A stretch of DNA of 64,000 nucleotides. Source: Meandrina meandrites (Eukaryota; Cnidaria; Anthozoa; Scleractinia; Meandrinidae). The translations under genes and the position numbers were made by a program. Positions 10,399 through 23,249 of this stretch are shown piece by piece. Location: positions 49,948,761-50,012,760 of the forward strand of contig OY855904.1 of the NCBI GenBank assembly GCA_963693305.1, given 5' to 3'. The notes under the pieces were generated by a model. It had not been told where the DNA came from. It did no database searches and was given only the letters and a program-made list of their open reading frames with translations. Numbering within the stretch: position 1 is the stretch's first letter; each line of letters begins with the position of its first letter.

Positions 10399-12842
10399 TC
10401 AATGCAAAACTGCTTCTAGGTTTTCCTGAAAGAGCTGGCCATCGATGTACAACTTGTCGTAAACCAACTTCGCTGTGCATCCACGTTTCCTTGCAGCTTT
10501 TAGATGCGGTAAGAGCGATTTCCTGATATCCACGATTTCCTTCGGGAAGTCCGGGGACACTCCGAAATTTGTTCCAGCGAGGATTGGAGCTTTGGACAGG
10601 ACAAAATCCTTGTCCTTGAAAAAACTAAATTTGGCAATGATAGGTCTAGGTTTGCCATCTGAACGCGGCTTTCCTACTCTGTGAGCTCTTTCGATGAAAA
10701 TTTCCTTCGCGTTCTCAACTCTGAGCTCTTTGTCCATAAAGTTGCGAAGAATACACTCTGTTTTTGCGAAAGATTCCTCTTCTACTTCAGGGATGCTAAA
10801 GAAATTCAAATTATTTCTTCGGCTATGGCTTTCAAGGCGAATAGCACGTTCCTTCTCCGACTTAACATCTTCTTGTAAACCACTGACACCTTTCCGAAGC
10901 GCTTGGATTGTTCAATCTTGGGCTGCGATAGCTTTTTTAAACTCAGTAATCTCTGTGTGCGCGTTGGAGAGACTGTCTTTCAAGGTGTCTCTCTACAGTT
11001 TTTTCTGGACCATACCAAACATTTTTATTTGGCCGTGTAGTAAACTTCCCGGACTCGAATCGATGTGAAATTTACACCAGGTATTGGAATTGGATTGAAG
11101 TTTGATATTATATATTTTTTAGGAAAATCGATATTTCCATGGTAACGATAAACAGAAAAACTAGATATCAGTTAACCTTGAATTCTACGCGAATAAGATT
11201 TGACGTAGAAAAACTAACACCAGTATCTGAAATTATGGTGTACTGCACATCAAATACACAAGAATAAAAAAAATCTGTATGTTTGATTTCGAATAAATCG
11301 AAAATATATTTCAAACCATGCTTTTTGCATTATAATGATAAACGGACCGATTTGAAGACACTGCTTTGATGAAATTATTTTGAAATAACACCAAAATGTG
11401 TATTAACTTATCTTTCGTCGCCGTGAAAGTTTTGTCGATTTTCGTTATCGCTATCCCGAGAATTGGATTTTTTCATACGGTCACTACCAATGTAATTTTT
11501 GGTAAATTTTCTACTTTTAGCGCTGTTTCGAAAATCTCCAAAACGGCTCCAACGATTTTTTTAAAACTTTCACAACACAAACTTGATAATGCAAAGAATT
11601 TAATTCCAAAGTTTTATTAACGTTGATTTACTGGAACACGTCCAAGTTATCCTTAAAGAAGGCGTTCGAACCGACGAAAAAGTTGCGTTACAAATTCAGC
11701 TTTCGCAATTTATGCTAAATTATTCAAATCAATGTTTTTTACATTCCATCTTGATAAATACAGTTCGTTGCTATTGTTTTCAATATTGTGTTTTTCCCTT
11801 ACTCTTTTGCTCACTCGATGGAATGTAAAAAAACATTGATTTGAATATTTTAGCATAAATTGCGAACGCTGAATTTGTAACGCAACATTTTCGTCGGTTC
11901 AAACGCCTTCTTTAAGGATAAATTTGGACGTGTTGCAGTAAATCAACGTTAATAAAACTTTGGAATTAAATTTTTTGCATTATCAAGCATGTGTTGCGAA
12001 AGTTTTAAAAAAATCGTTGGAGCCGTTTTGGAGATTTTCGAAAAAGCGCTAAAAGTAGAAAATTTACCAAAAATTACATTGGTAGTGACCGTATGAAAAA
12101 ATCCAATTCTCGGGATCGCGATAACGAAAATCAACAAAACTTTCACGGCGACGAAAGATAAGTTAAATACACATTTTGGTGTTATTTCAAAGTAATTTCG
12201 TCAAAGCAGTGTCCGCGTCTCGGTCCGTTTATCATTATAATGCAAAAAGCATGGTTTGAAATATATTTTCGATTTATTCGAAATCAAACATACAGAATTT
12301 TTTTATTCTTGCATATTTGATGTGCAGTACATCATAGTTTCAGATACTGGTGTTGGTTTTTTTACGTCAAATCTTATTCGCGTAGAATTCAAGTTTAACT
12401 GATATCTTGTTTTTCTGTTTTTCGTTACCATGGAAATATCGATTTTCCTAAAAAATATATCATATCAAACTTCAATCCAATTCCAATACCTGGTGTAAAT
12501 TTCACATCGATCCGAGTCCGGGAAGTTTGCTAAACGGCCAAATAAAAATGTTTGGTATGGTCCAGAAAAAACTGTAGAGAGACACCTTAAATCGTTGTTT
12601 TCTTTCTGAAGGTCCGTTAGCTTCTCTTTTAGATCATCAATTTCTTGGAACCTAGATAAAGCCAGGTCCAGCTTCTGGTTTATCGCTTCTATAGTGGCGG
12701 CCATGTTGTGACAACTGCAACTATGGCTGTCTTCGTCCGTTTGTGAAGATTGTGAACCGGTCGTTTCTCTTGTTCTCTTCCGTCCTTGGTTTCCTTTCGA
12801 TTCCTCTCCTGCTTCCTCTTTTTCTCCATCGTTTTTCCCCAT
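10399..12842 (-). pseudogene. LINE ORF1 (RNA-binding), interrupted by a foldback element
   Basis: The N-terminal part (12842-12591) starts with an ATG. It is highly charged, has a Ser/Thr-rich segment with a CSCH motif, and leads into a coiled coil. The C-terminal part (10979-10399) has the RRM-like body of L1-type ORF1 proteins (for example ERAHRVGKPRSDGKPRPIIAKF) and a C-terminal domain with the pattern RKSLLPHLKAARKRG. The two parts are separated by the 10984-12586 insertion. An additional in-frame TGA lies near 10913. ORF1 proteins coat LINE RNA and act as nucleic acid chaperones. This copy cannot make a full protein. Confidence 0.75.
10984..12586. mobile_element. 1.6 kb foldback element with TTRA target duplication
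   Basis: The two halves are inverted copies almost to the centre. The unpaired middle is about 11752-11816. The ends are GGTGTCTCTCTACAG and its reverse complement. Flanks are TCAA (10980-10983) and TTAA (12587-12590). Read on the LINE strand these are TTGA and TTAA, and removing the insert reconnects the ORF1 frame. That supports a 4-bp target duplication at a TTRA site. No transposase is encoded, so this is a non-autonomous element. Confidence 0.75.
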
Positions 12843-12942
12843 TATATTCGGCCTGGAATACGAGTCTTGAGGTCTAAATTAGATTTTCATCTACGGAGCG
12901 TAGCTGAACACGTCCGTTCGCGGTCAGCACCAGTCCCTTCAG

Positions 12943-13570
12943 CTCCTTCTTAACGTAATTCCAGGGATATGGCTCTGCTACAAATATGAATATTCTGGTG
13001 GGTATCGTCTTGATTAACATATTTCACGAATTCGCAAATTTCAGTAGAATTCGTTAACGTTCAAATCTCGGTAAACGTTTAGCAAATTGACTTATTTCGT
13101 CAAAATGTGACTTAAAGGCGCTTCGTAGATTCCGTTAGATTGCATTTATCAAAATGATACTTGTTTTGGACCGATAGAACAAGAAACCTTTGAAAAATAA
13201 CGAAATGTTTGTCATCTCTTGTAATTAGCGGTTTCGTTTCGGCAAGGTCAAAGGTTGTGTTTTCAGTGGAAGAGATGTATTTACTTTGCTACCTCAGCGC
13301 TCACGATTTTATTTACCCAAAAATTTTATTTCACTGTTTTGAAGACGAAATCATGCTCTTTCAGAATGAGCAAGCCGTTTTTGGAAAAGCTATGTACCAG
13401 AAGGCATTTAGGCCAGTTGAAAATATGCTAAATTTTGGCCTGTTTTGAGTTATCAACTTTCAAAATTTGGTGAAATATTTGCTTTCTAATCAAATCGCAA
13501 TCTAATTAGCTCTAAATATACGGAAAAGGAAGTACAAAAACGAGATATAATTAGTTTTCAATGACAAACT
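12943..13570 (-). repeat. ~630 bp repeat, copy B of inverted pair
   Basis: Reverse-complement copy of 2201-2828. It abuts the 5' end of the LINE. See copy A for details. Confidence 0.7.
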
Positions 13571-13786
13571 TTATTTTCGAATGTAGGAACCTCTGAATTT
13601 GCCTCACATTTTCGTCCGATTTTGGCCGGTTTCGGGCATCGGAAAGAAAAAAAATCGTTAAAAAATCAGTAATTAACCGATTGATCTAAAACTAATACTT
13701 TTGTAACTAGTGCCCCTAGTGCTTTATTCAGGCCGAGTTTGAAGAAAATTCATTTTTGGCTATTTCCATGTCTAGTTGATAATTAG

Positions 13787-13918
13787 CAGGGCCCGCGCAG
13801 AGGGAGGGGCTGGGGGGGCTTTAGCCCCCCCCACTTTTTTACAGTAAAAAGAAAAAAAGAAAAAAATAATAAGAACTTAAGTAAATAGGCAAGTAAAGAA
13901 AGAAATAAAGGGAAAAAA

Positions 13919-14006
<88 letters not shown>

Positions 14007-14888
14007 GTTGAACGAACAATTACTAAAAGTATTTCATTTGAACGCCTTTCCAGAAGCTGGTGATAAATTTTGTTCTTGAGTTCCATATTGGTTAATCATG
14101 TATCGAGTGCATCTGGTGAATGATCATTCAGTTTCCACTGCCCGAAGAATAAACATTTTGCCCAACAATGACGCAAGAGAGATTTAGTAACTTGACAATG
14201 ATAAACAGTCGGTCGTGAAGAATGGTTTTTGACATCACTAACGAATTTGCAGATTGTAGCAATAACAGAAAGAGAAATACCGTTTACAACGTTAAGCTGA
14301 AGTATAGCAAAAATCGTCGCATTCCTGGCTAATGGCAGTAGTACTGATTTGGAGTAAATTATATTGTTTCAAGCAGGATTTGATAGTAAATCTATAGGTC
14401 TGATTCTAAATGTTTAGTATGCTTATACTGTAAAAGCATTAGAATAATATAGCAAGGCCGATAAGTACTATGTGAAAAAGTAACTTTGCAAGACACCATC
14501 ACGACCAGAACGATAAAGTAGGGTTACAATCGCGGACAGCCATTCCGTCCTTTTTGGGACTCATCTGCGTGGTGTAGCAAATCTAAATAATGCCAGCTTG
14601 AAGTCCAGCGCAAATATATTGCAAGAATCTCTTTTAGATCCTGGTACGTTAGCACCATTGTTGTTTGCGGTCCGTTGCTGTTACAAGTTGTAAAAACATT
14701 GCGCTTTAACCCACTGTTTGTTCATTTTAAATCTACCTTCTGATATCTGAAAGTAACTAAAACCCTAATTTTCCCAGGGTAGCATGTTTCCGACCCCCCC
14801 CCCCCCCAAAAAAAAAAAACTCTGGCTCTCGCTTGAGCCCCCCCCCCCCCCCCCCCCCCCCACTCAAAATCTTGCTGCGCGGGCCCTG
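13787..14888. mobile_element. hAT-like non-autonomous element, ~1.1 kb
   Basis: The ends are CAGGGCCCGCGCAG and its exact reverse complement CTGCGCGGGCCCTG. The 5-bp sequence ATTAG flanks both sides (13782-13786 and 14889-14893). Runs of G and C lie just inside each end. hAT elements usually give 8-bp duplications, so only part of the duplication may remain and the superfamily call is tentative. No transposase is present. A TTA microsatellite lies inside. Confidence 0.6.
13919..14006 (+). repeat. (ATT)n microsatellite
   Basis: An uninterrupted ATT trinucleotide run of roughly 88 bp inside the hAT-like element. Confidence 0.95.
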
Positions 14889-14893
14889 ATTAG

Positions 14894-15740
14894 GCGGAGC
14901 TTCTCTTAAGTATCACTCTATTTATTTTCACTCATCATTTGTATTTCGCCGTCATCGGCGACCAATATTTGTTCATAAAAAAATATGCATGATATAGCGA
15001 AGTTTTAACACAGTAGTATTTAAAAAATACTACAGTGTCTTCAAGATATATTTACCTTTTAGTTTCAGCAGAATATTTGGACTTTTATAATTAAGGGACG
15101 GACCATTAGAAAAGTGAAGGGAGGACGGAGATTTTTAGCTTGCAATAACTTTTTCGCGGCCCATTGCCTGTACAAGAATTTTTGTACTTTAACGTTACTT
15201 TCCATTTTAAAGTTTATTTTATGTCATAAAATACCTTCTGCACAATTTCCACTTTAAGAAATTTAATTTACTGTGGGAGATTTCAAAAGTAAATAGCAGT
15301 TTATAGTGAAAAATGGTGTAATTAATATACCTGTTTTACCCGAAGGAACAAATTTTCAGGCGAGGGAGCCCAAAAGCTAGCACTGATTGTAATGTTTAAA
15401 ATGGGCCAAAGCCCAATTCCGTAGGGAAGTCCGGGACATGCTTCCCCGGGAAAATGTTGAAAATCTAAACACGCTTTAATGACATTTGGTGCATTTTGGA
15501 ACACTTAACCAGAAGAATTATCATTTTGGTTTAATATCAAAATGCGGCAAATCTTGTGCATGAATTTTTTTCATTGTGTTTTTTTCAACTGTTTTACTGA
15601 TAACCTATTTTGTACACACGAGATGCCAGAACCAAAACCATGAAGCAGAGAAAAAGCGCCTGAATAAATCATGTGAATCAGCAACCCGTTAGTCTAGCTT
15701 TTTTGTGGAGTTTGTCATCATTGATTCCATCGTTAAATGT
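14894..15740. other. Non-coding stretch downstream of the TPR-CHAT gene
   Basis: No gene is recognised. Near 15093 it contains GGGACGGACCATT, the terminal sequence of the element at 40791-41765, so a partial copy of that MITE family lies here. Confidence 0.45.
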
Positions 15741-18700
15741 TTAGTTGGCAAAATCAAATGTCACGTTATCTCCAATCAGCATGAACGGTGCCCACTCGCA
15801 AACCTTAGTGAAGCCGTTGCCTCTCATCCACTTCATGGCCTCATGAAGAGATTCGCTAGCACTCTTCCCACGAACAAGGTGCTCGTAGAAACGACCCATC
15901 AGTTGCTCTGTTGCACTGTCTTGTATGGCCCACAATGCCACCAGTACTGAACGTGCACCCGATCCTAAAAACGCTCGGGCAATTCCAACCACTCCTTCGG
16001 CACGAACCTGTCCACGTCCACTGTGACAGCAACTAAGTACGACCAACTTAGCTCGCAGTCGTACTTTCGAAATGTCAGACATTGTCAATAAGTACTCTTC
16101 TTCTTTTGGAATCTTTCTGGTTGGGCGTAGAGGGGAAAGGGCAATCTCTCCTCTTTCAGCATTACCATGTGCAGCAAAATGTATCAGACTAACTGAATGC
16201 AACCTTCCAAGTACCGCCTGCTTGGTTGCGCACTGTCCTAACAAGGGCTGTAAACCCAGTAGTTCTCCAATCATTTCTGCTTCCTTTCTTGCACAAGGTA
16301 ATGGTGAAAAGGTCTTACGACATCCCTTGTAACGTACCCGGCCAACGTCAGGATCACCCACTATCAGTGCACCAGTCTGACTGTGACGGTCTGATGGACT
16401 TTCCTGAATGAGCTTGAGAGTCGACAATGAAGGAACTATGCGGATCCTGAAAGTCTCCGATAAAAACTTCCCACCTTTATCACTTAACGCTGCAAATGGA
16501 ACTTTGTTTAACGACCGATCAGGAACAATGATGATTTCCGGCTCCTCAAGTAAGACAGCCACAGGAGCGATGAGCATTCTGTAACACAAATAAATGCTCG
16601 ATTCCTCATTTTGACTTTCTTTATCGTCGTCCTCTACGAGTGGCCAAGCTGAGTGGCTCTCTTCCTGGCATGATTTCAGTTTTGACTCAATGTCATTTAA
16701 CGATCGATCTTCGCAATTCTCTTCGGGTAAAGTGCCAAAGCTGCGAAAGCATTTGGTAAAAAAATCATCAAAACTGTCAGTTAATCCGCTTGGTGCAAGG
16801 TTTTCGTTAATTCCTGGTGTACGGAAATAAATGACTCCGCTGGTTTTGATAATCCACAAAAACAGATCTTGAACATGATAAGAAATGTACAGGCAAGCAC
16901 AATTACTTTCTTTTCTCATAATATTTTCAATGCCAATCCACGATTGTGGATTAGCTGAGATTTGCATTTCAACAGAGTACTGAGTCGCCATCGAGTCTGC
17001 TAGGGCTCTAGCACGTGATAGCTCTAAAACATAAAGAGCATTGTTAGGATATCCAACAAAACAGAAGAACTTACTAAGAACCTGATAAGGAAAAAAGTGA
17101 ACGTGTAAAAGCGATATTTTGAACTGATCGTTGTCTTCCAATAACCCACGCAAATCTTCGCTTTTATGAACACACAAATGCAGACAGTCAAACGCTTCCT
17201 CCATCTTTTCTTGTAATAACTTTGAAACTGAAAGGTTACAAAGATGTTGAAACTCTGAGTGGAGGTCTTTAATATCTTTACTAATTGAAACAGCCGTCTC
17301 AAAGTAGCGTTCGGCAATGACATAGCCACCAAAAGATTGAAACACACATCCTAAGTTTCCGTAATCTGCTGCTTCTCCCCGTTTGTCACCGATTTCAACT
17401 CTGATCGCAAGTGCTTTCTCATGATATTCTCTAGCTTTGTCATATTCACCAAGGGATTGAAACACAGTTCCTAAGTTTCCGTAAGATGATGCTTTTCCCT
17501 CTTTGTCACCAATTTCAACTCTAATCGCAAGTGCTCTCTCAAGATATACTCTAGCTTTGTCATATTCACCAAGGGATTTAAACACAGATCCTAAGTTTCC
17601 GTAACATGTTGCTTCCCCCTCTTTGTCACCAATTTCAATTTTGATCGCAAGCGCTTTCTCAAGATATTCTGTAGCTTCGTTATATTCACCAATGGATTTA
17701 AACACAGTTCCTAAGTTTCCGTAACATGTTGCTTCTCCCTCTTTGTCATCAATTTCAATTTTGATCGCAAGTGCTTTCTCGAGATATTCTCTAGCTTTGT
17801 TATAGTTACCAAAAGATTGAAACACAGTTCCTAAGTTTCCGTAATCTGCTGCTTCTCCCTCTTTGTCACCAATTTCAACTCTGATCGCAAGTGCTTTCTC
17901 GTGATATTCTCTAGCTTTGTCATACTCACAAAGGGATTGAAACACAGTTCCTAAGTTTCCGTAATCTGTTGCTTCTCCCTCTTTGTGACCAATTTCAACT
18001 CTGATCGCAAGTGCTTTCTCGAGATATTCTCTAGCTTTGTCATACTCACAAAGGGATTGAAACACAGTTCCTAAGTTTCTGTAATCTGTTGCTTCTCCCT
18101 CTTTGTGACCAATTTCAACTCTGATCGCAAGTGCTTTCTCGTGATATTCTCTAGCTTTGTCATATTCACCAAGGGATTTAAATACAGTTCCTAAGTTTCC
18201 GTAATCTGTTGCTACTCCCTCTTTGTGACCAATTTCAACTCTGATCGCAAGTGCCTTCTCGTGATGTTGTCTAGCTTTGTCATACTCACCAAGGGATTGA
18301 AACACAGTTCCTAAGTTTCCGTAGTCTGTTGCTTCTCCCTCTTTGTCACCAATTTCAACTCTGATCGCAAGTGCTTTCTCGAGATATTCTCTCGCTTTGT
18401 CATATTCACCAACGGGTTGAAACACAGTTCCTAAGTTTCCGTAAGATGATGCTTCTCCCTCTTTGTCACCAATTTCAACACTGATCGCAAGTGCTTTCTC
18501 GAGATATTCTCTTGATTTGTCATATTCACCAAGGGATTGAAACACAGTTCCTAAGTTTCCGTAAGATGATGCTTCTCCATTTCTGTCGCCAATTTCAATT
18601 TTGATCGCAAGTGCTTTCTCAATATATTCTCTTGCTTTGTCATATTCACCAAGGGATTTAAACACAGTTCCTAAGTTTCCGTAAGATGATGCTTCTCCAT

Positions 18701-20555
18701 TTCTGTCACCAATTTCAATTTCGATCAGAAGTGCTTTCTCAAGATATTTTCTAGCTTTGTTATATTTACCAAGGGATTTAAACACAGTTCCTAAGTTTCC
18801 GTAACATGTTGCTTCTCCATTTCTGTCGCCAATTTCAATTTTGATCGCAAGTGCTTTCTCAATATATTCTCTTGCTTTGTCATATTCACCAAGGGATTTA
18901 AACACAGTTCCTAAGTTTCCGTAAGATGATGCTTCTCCATTTCTGTCACCAATTTCAATTTCGATCAGAAGTGCTTTCTCAAGATATTCTCTAGCTTTGT
19001 TATAGTTACCAAAAGATTGAAACACACTTCCTAAGTTTCCGTAATCAGCTGCTTCTCCCTCTTTGTCACCAATTTCAACTCTGATCGCAAGTGCTTTCTC
19101 GAGATATTCTCTAGCTTTGTTATACTCACCAAGGGATATAAACACAGTTCCTAAGTTTCCGTAATCTGTTGCTTCTCCCTCTTTGTCACCAATTTCAACT
19201 CTGATCGCAAGTGCTTTCTCGAGATATTCTCTAGCTTTGTCATATTCACCAAGGGATTTAAACACAGTTCCTAAGTTTCCGTAATCTGTTGCTTCTCCCT
19301 CTTTGTCACCAATTTCAACTCTGATCGCAAGTGCTTTCTCGAGATATTCTCTAGCTTTGTCATATTCACCAAGGGATTTAAACACGATTCCTAAGTTTCC
19401 GTAATCTGTAGCTTCTCCCTATTTGTGACCAATTTCAACTCTGATCGCAAGTGCTTTCTCATGATATTCTCTAGCTTTGTCATACTCACCAAGGGATTGA
19501 AACACAGTTCCTAAGTTTCCGTAAGATGATGCTTCTCCCTCTTTGTCACCAATTTCAACACTGATCGCAAGTGCTTTCTCGAGATATTCTCTAGCTTTGT
19601 CATATTCACCAAGGGATTGAAACGCAATTCCTAAGTTTCCGTAAGATGATGCTTCTCCATTTCTGTCGCCAATTTCAATTTTGATCGCAAGTGCTTTCTC
19701 AATATATTCTCTTGCTTTGTCATATTCACCAAGGGATTTAAACACAGTTCCTAAGTTTCCGTAAGATGATGCTTCTCCATTTCTGTCACCAATTTCAATT
19801 TCGATCAGAAGTGCTTTCTCAAGATATTTTCTAGCTTTGTTATATTTACCAAGGGATTTAAACACAGTTCCTAAGTTTCCGTAACATGTTGCTTCTCCCT
19901 CTTTGTCACCAATTTCAATTTTTATCGCAAGTGCTTTCTGGAGATATTCTGTAGCTTTGTTATAGTCACCAAAAGATTGAAACACAGTTCCTAAGTTTCC
20001 GTAATCTGTTGCTTCTCCCTCTTTGTCACCAATTTCAACTCTGATCGCAAGTGCTCTCTCGAGATATTCTCTAGCTTTGTCATATTCACCAAGGGATATA
20101 AACACAGTTCCTAAGTTTCCGTAAGATGATGCTTCTCCTTGTCTGTCACCAGTTTTAATTGTCATCGCAAGTGCTTTCTCAAGATATTCTCTAGCTTTGT
20201 CATATTCGCCAAGATGATAAGACATAATTCCAAACTGTCCATAAACGTATCCTTCTCCTCGTTTATCGTCTGTGTCTTCCATGATATTGATGGCTCTATG
20301 ATAATATTCTCTTGCCTCTGCATATTTGCACTGGCGTTCATAGATGTTGGCTAGTAAAATTGTTATACTTCCTTCCATGTCTAGTTTGCAATAAAGTTTT
20401 ATATTTCCAGGTACGTCATTTTTTAGGAAGATCAAACATTCTTTGCATAACTCGATGGCTCTTAAGGCACGACCAGTGGTAGCAAGGAACTTAGCAGCAA
20501 CTAAGCCTACCGAGATGGCTTGTACGACTTGTAAAATGTCATCTATGTTGTTCAT
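15741..20555 (-). pseudogene. TPR-CHAT protein, one in-frame stop
   Basis: A single-exon frame of about 1605 codons starts at the ATG at 20555. An upstream in-frame GTG at 20609 is not a credible start. About 25 tandem 40-residue TPR units fill residues ~90-1070, typified by EYDKAREYLEKALAI and YGNLGTVFKSLG. A C-terminal CHAT peptidase domain follows, with likely catalytic His in HFAAHG (near residue 1458) and Cys in LSCCHSG (near residue 1508). CHAT is a caspase/separase-fold protease domain, and TPRs bind partners. Cnidarian copies are often linked to innate signalling, which is inference. A TAG at 19419-19421 interrupts the repeat array where neighbouring units read GAG. Both sides stay in frame, so this is a single nonsense change. 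It could be a recent pseudogene, a null allele or a base error. Confidence 0.85.
17380..20215 (-). repeat. 120-bp tandem TPR-coding repeat array
   Basis: About 24 near-identical 120-bp units, each coding one 40-residue TPR. Unit-to-unit identity is very high, and variants (EIGDRNGEA, EIGDKEGEA, EIGHKEGEA types) recur in blocks. This suggests unequal crossing-over or gene conversion. Confidence 0.9.
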
Positions 20556-20884
20556 AACGACCTCTTCTGTAAGGCTTGTAAAATAATAAAAATCAAATTG
20601 TATCGCCACTTAATTACGCTTTTGTTTTATTAAGATAAACTTAGGTATTCCAAACTGATCGCTGAATAACAATTCCAATTATAATTTCGATTTCGCTTTT
20701 TTGGCAATCTAGCAAAAGATGAGTAAATCACTTTGTATTGTTAACAAGAAGAAAGCAAAAGCAAACGTGACCTAAAATGCGAAATACAATTCTTCCCACT
20801 ATTAGATGCTGTTCCATACGTACATTAATCTTGACTCTCATTGGTACATACTTAGGGTCAAAATGGCTGTCCAAATAAGACGTA

Positions 20885-21648
20885 AAGTGCTTATGAAGTG
20901 AAAAATAATCGCTGATTATTTTTAAGGCTTTTCAAAATAAAGAAGAGTGGCGTTATTTTTAAATATCTTCTTTCGTTTTAGAGATATTTAGGTTTTTGTA
21001 TTATGCAAATGAGGAAAGTAATAACGTCATTAATTGTTCCATAAAAAGATAAATCACTGAATCGAGCATATCTTTTGGAGTATTAAAGCCGTGTTCTTCA
21101 AACTTAGCACAATAAAATGTACATTAGAAAAGACACAAAATAACATATGTTTTCCGTTGCCGTGGCTACAGTAGTTTACCGTAAAAACCGTAAATACTGA
21201 CATTCCCATTTTATGCTTTAACAAGGTGATACACTCCCAACAAGCTAAAGAGGAGAGTTAAGGTAATATGGGTGCCACGTGTGTTCCATTCCAGACCCTC
21301 TGTTCCACTTCAAAGAGTTGCAAATGGAGATATGTGGTTTATAACAGAAGGAGACTGGAGCCAAGAGTGCAACGGGAGCCATCTTGTGCTTTTGATGATG
21401 AACATTTATGGTGCCAAATTTGGAGAACACCACTTTAATATTTTAATACTCCAAGAGACCTCCTTGATTCAGTGCTTTATCTTTTCGTGGAACAATTAAT
21501 GACATCATCATTTTCCTCATTTGCATAATACAATAACATAAATATCTACAGAACGAAAGAAGATATTTCTAAAAGGAAAACGCCATTCTTCTTTATTTTG
21601 AAAAGCCTTAAAAATAAGCAGTTATCATTTTTTTCTTCATAGGTACCT
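20885..21648. mobile_element. Inverted-repeat element, ~765 bp
   Basis: Left arm 20885-21112 and right arm 21410-21648 are imperfect inverted copies. Shared landmarks include TTTTTAAGGCTTTTCAAAATA and the segment around TTTGCATAAT. No transposase is present. The ends and any target duplication are uncertain. It lies just upstream of the TPR-CHAT gene. Confidence 0.6.
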
Positions 21649-21996
21649 TAAATAGATTATTAAGAATATGTCTGCCTTGGACCAACTTAAAAAATTGTCA
21701 CTACCCACAAGGAAAAACATTTGCTAGAAAAATATTCAGAGTTAGCTAGATCACCAATTTTAGCGAAAAAAACAATTTCGTTAAAACTCTAAAAGGTATC
21801 GTAAATAAACAAGTTGAAAAGAAATAAAAATAATAAACCGCTCAAAGGATCAATTCACGGAAATTTACGGCACCTTTTCTAAATGTTCCCTTAGATTTCG
21901 AGTTACGACTTTGAAAAAAGGTGCGGCCTATCTGTGAGTGTTTACGGTATTTGCAATACGAAGATTCAGCCCAGTTCCTACTAAAATACAAATGAC
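21649..21996. other. Non-coding spacer left of the 16.5 kb transposon
   Basis: No gene or repeat is recognised. Confidence 0.4.
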
Positions 21997-23088
21997 TTAA
22001 GAGGGTGTCCGCCTAAAATTCGACCAAAATTTCGTTTTCCTTCAAACTTTCTCCACAAATCAAGATTGATATATAATAGAAGAAAGCACATTTCCTTGGT
22101 TTTTATTATTGATAATACTCGAGATTTTAAAGCGAATGTCATCGATACCCGAAACCCACAAAACGGGCCTTTCGCAAAGCCGAATTTAGGTGCGTTATAG
22201 TATTTTATACAAAAAGCAAAACCAAACTAATAAAATAACGGTTATTTAAACAGGACAATTTCGACGCAATGTGCTTTCGAAGCCAGTAGTGTAGCAAAAA
22301 GCGAAATTTCTCAAAATTCTGACTTATTCTGAGAACTTCTTGTATTTCGCGGTAAAGTATCAAGATAATAAGTTTTAGTGGCACTCAAGAATTCCAGAAG
22401 ATATCGACGGAGCAAAATTCCACAAATCGGGCAACCGACCAGCTAACTTGATGTCACGGCCACAGAATCATATACACAAATTTCGATTTCTTTCCACTTT
22501 ATCCACAAACATAGATAGCCTGCTGTTATAAAACGGGCATATTCAAAACCTCACCTCAAGATTTCCACCGCTTTTCCTTTACAGAATCGTGGCTGAGACT
22601 TTTTCACTAGCTTTCTTGGCTACGCCATGCCAGTTTTTGTGCCCGGTAGAGTTCGAATCTTCTTTCTTGGGCTGCTGCCATGATCAGCGTATTAAATGCT
22701 CAATTTAAGATCTTATTTTTCTTATCGAATGTCATTACGACATCAGTAACCACCTTCGCAGCTGTCATTTGTCACGGGAGACTTGGCTGGCCTATTTGAC
22801 CTCGCGGCCAGCAAGGTCAAAGACATGACGGTATGTCCGAAACATAGAAACAATCTTGGGCGATATTGGCAGCCCCCAAGAACCTTCCAGTACCCGGAGC
22901 ATTCTGGAAAATTGAAGAAACTTGATGACGGAAATGTAATCAATTTCAAAATGGCAAGAGAGGTGTTTACTTTGTTTGGCGAGAGGGCACAAGTGGGATC
23001 TCGTAAGTACCAATAAACCACAATTGTAAACACATATTTCTAAAGACCTTAAAGTGCATCACTTTTAGTTTTTAAGGAGTTGTTGTAT

Positions 23089-23127
23089 ATTTAATTTAAT
23101 TTAATTTAATTTAATATAATTTAATTA
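23089..23127 (+). repeat. TTTAA pentanucleotide microsatellite
   Basis: Several TTTAA/TTAAT units in the intron after the first recognised exon. Confidence 0.8.
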
Positions 23128-23249
23128 CTTCTGTTTGATTAGCAATCTGTACATCATGCCGAAAAAACACAAGGAGAAGCGCGAGAAGGCAACGTGGCTG
23201 CTTAGTTTTTCTGAAGACGAGCCTCCCATAAGTGAATGTTCGGACAGGT

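Larger units (their letters stand above)
7138..12942 (-). mobile_element. Tx1/L1-like LINE, decayed, with a foldback insertion
   Basis: Reading leftward: ORF1 with coiled coil and RRM-type domain (12842-10399, interrupted), then ORF2 with AP-type endonuclease and reverse transcriptase (about 9926-7140). ORF2 carries a nonsense codon and two frameshifts, and ORF1 has an in-frame stop near 10913. The 3' end is cut off at the inverted arm of the 3.1-7.1 kb transposon. The 5' end lies close to 12942, where the inverted repeat copy B begins. The element is inactive. Confidence 0.75.

Noticed and set aside
13877..14086. Frame with a long poly-Ile run
   Set aside because: It is the ATT microsatellite read in one frame.
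20556..20609. GTG start upstream of the TPR-CHAT ATG
   Set aside because: A non-ATG start is not credible in an animal gene. The segment may contain a splice acceptor instead.
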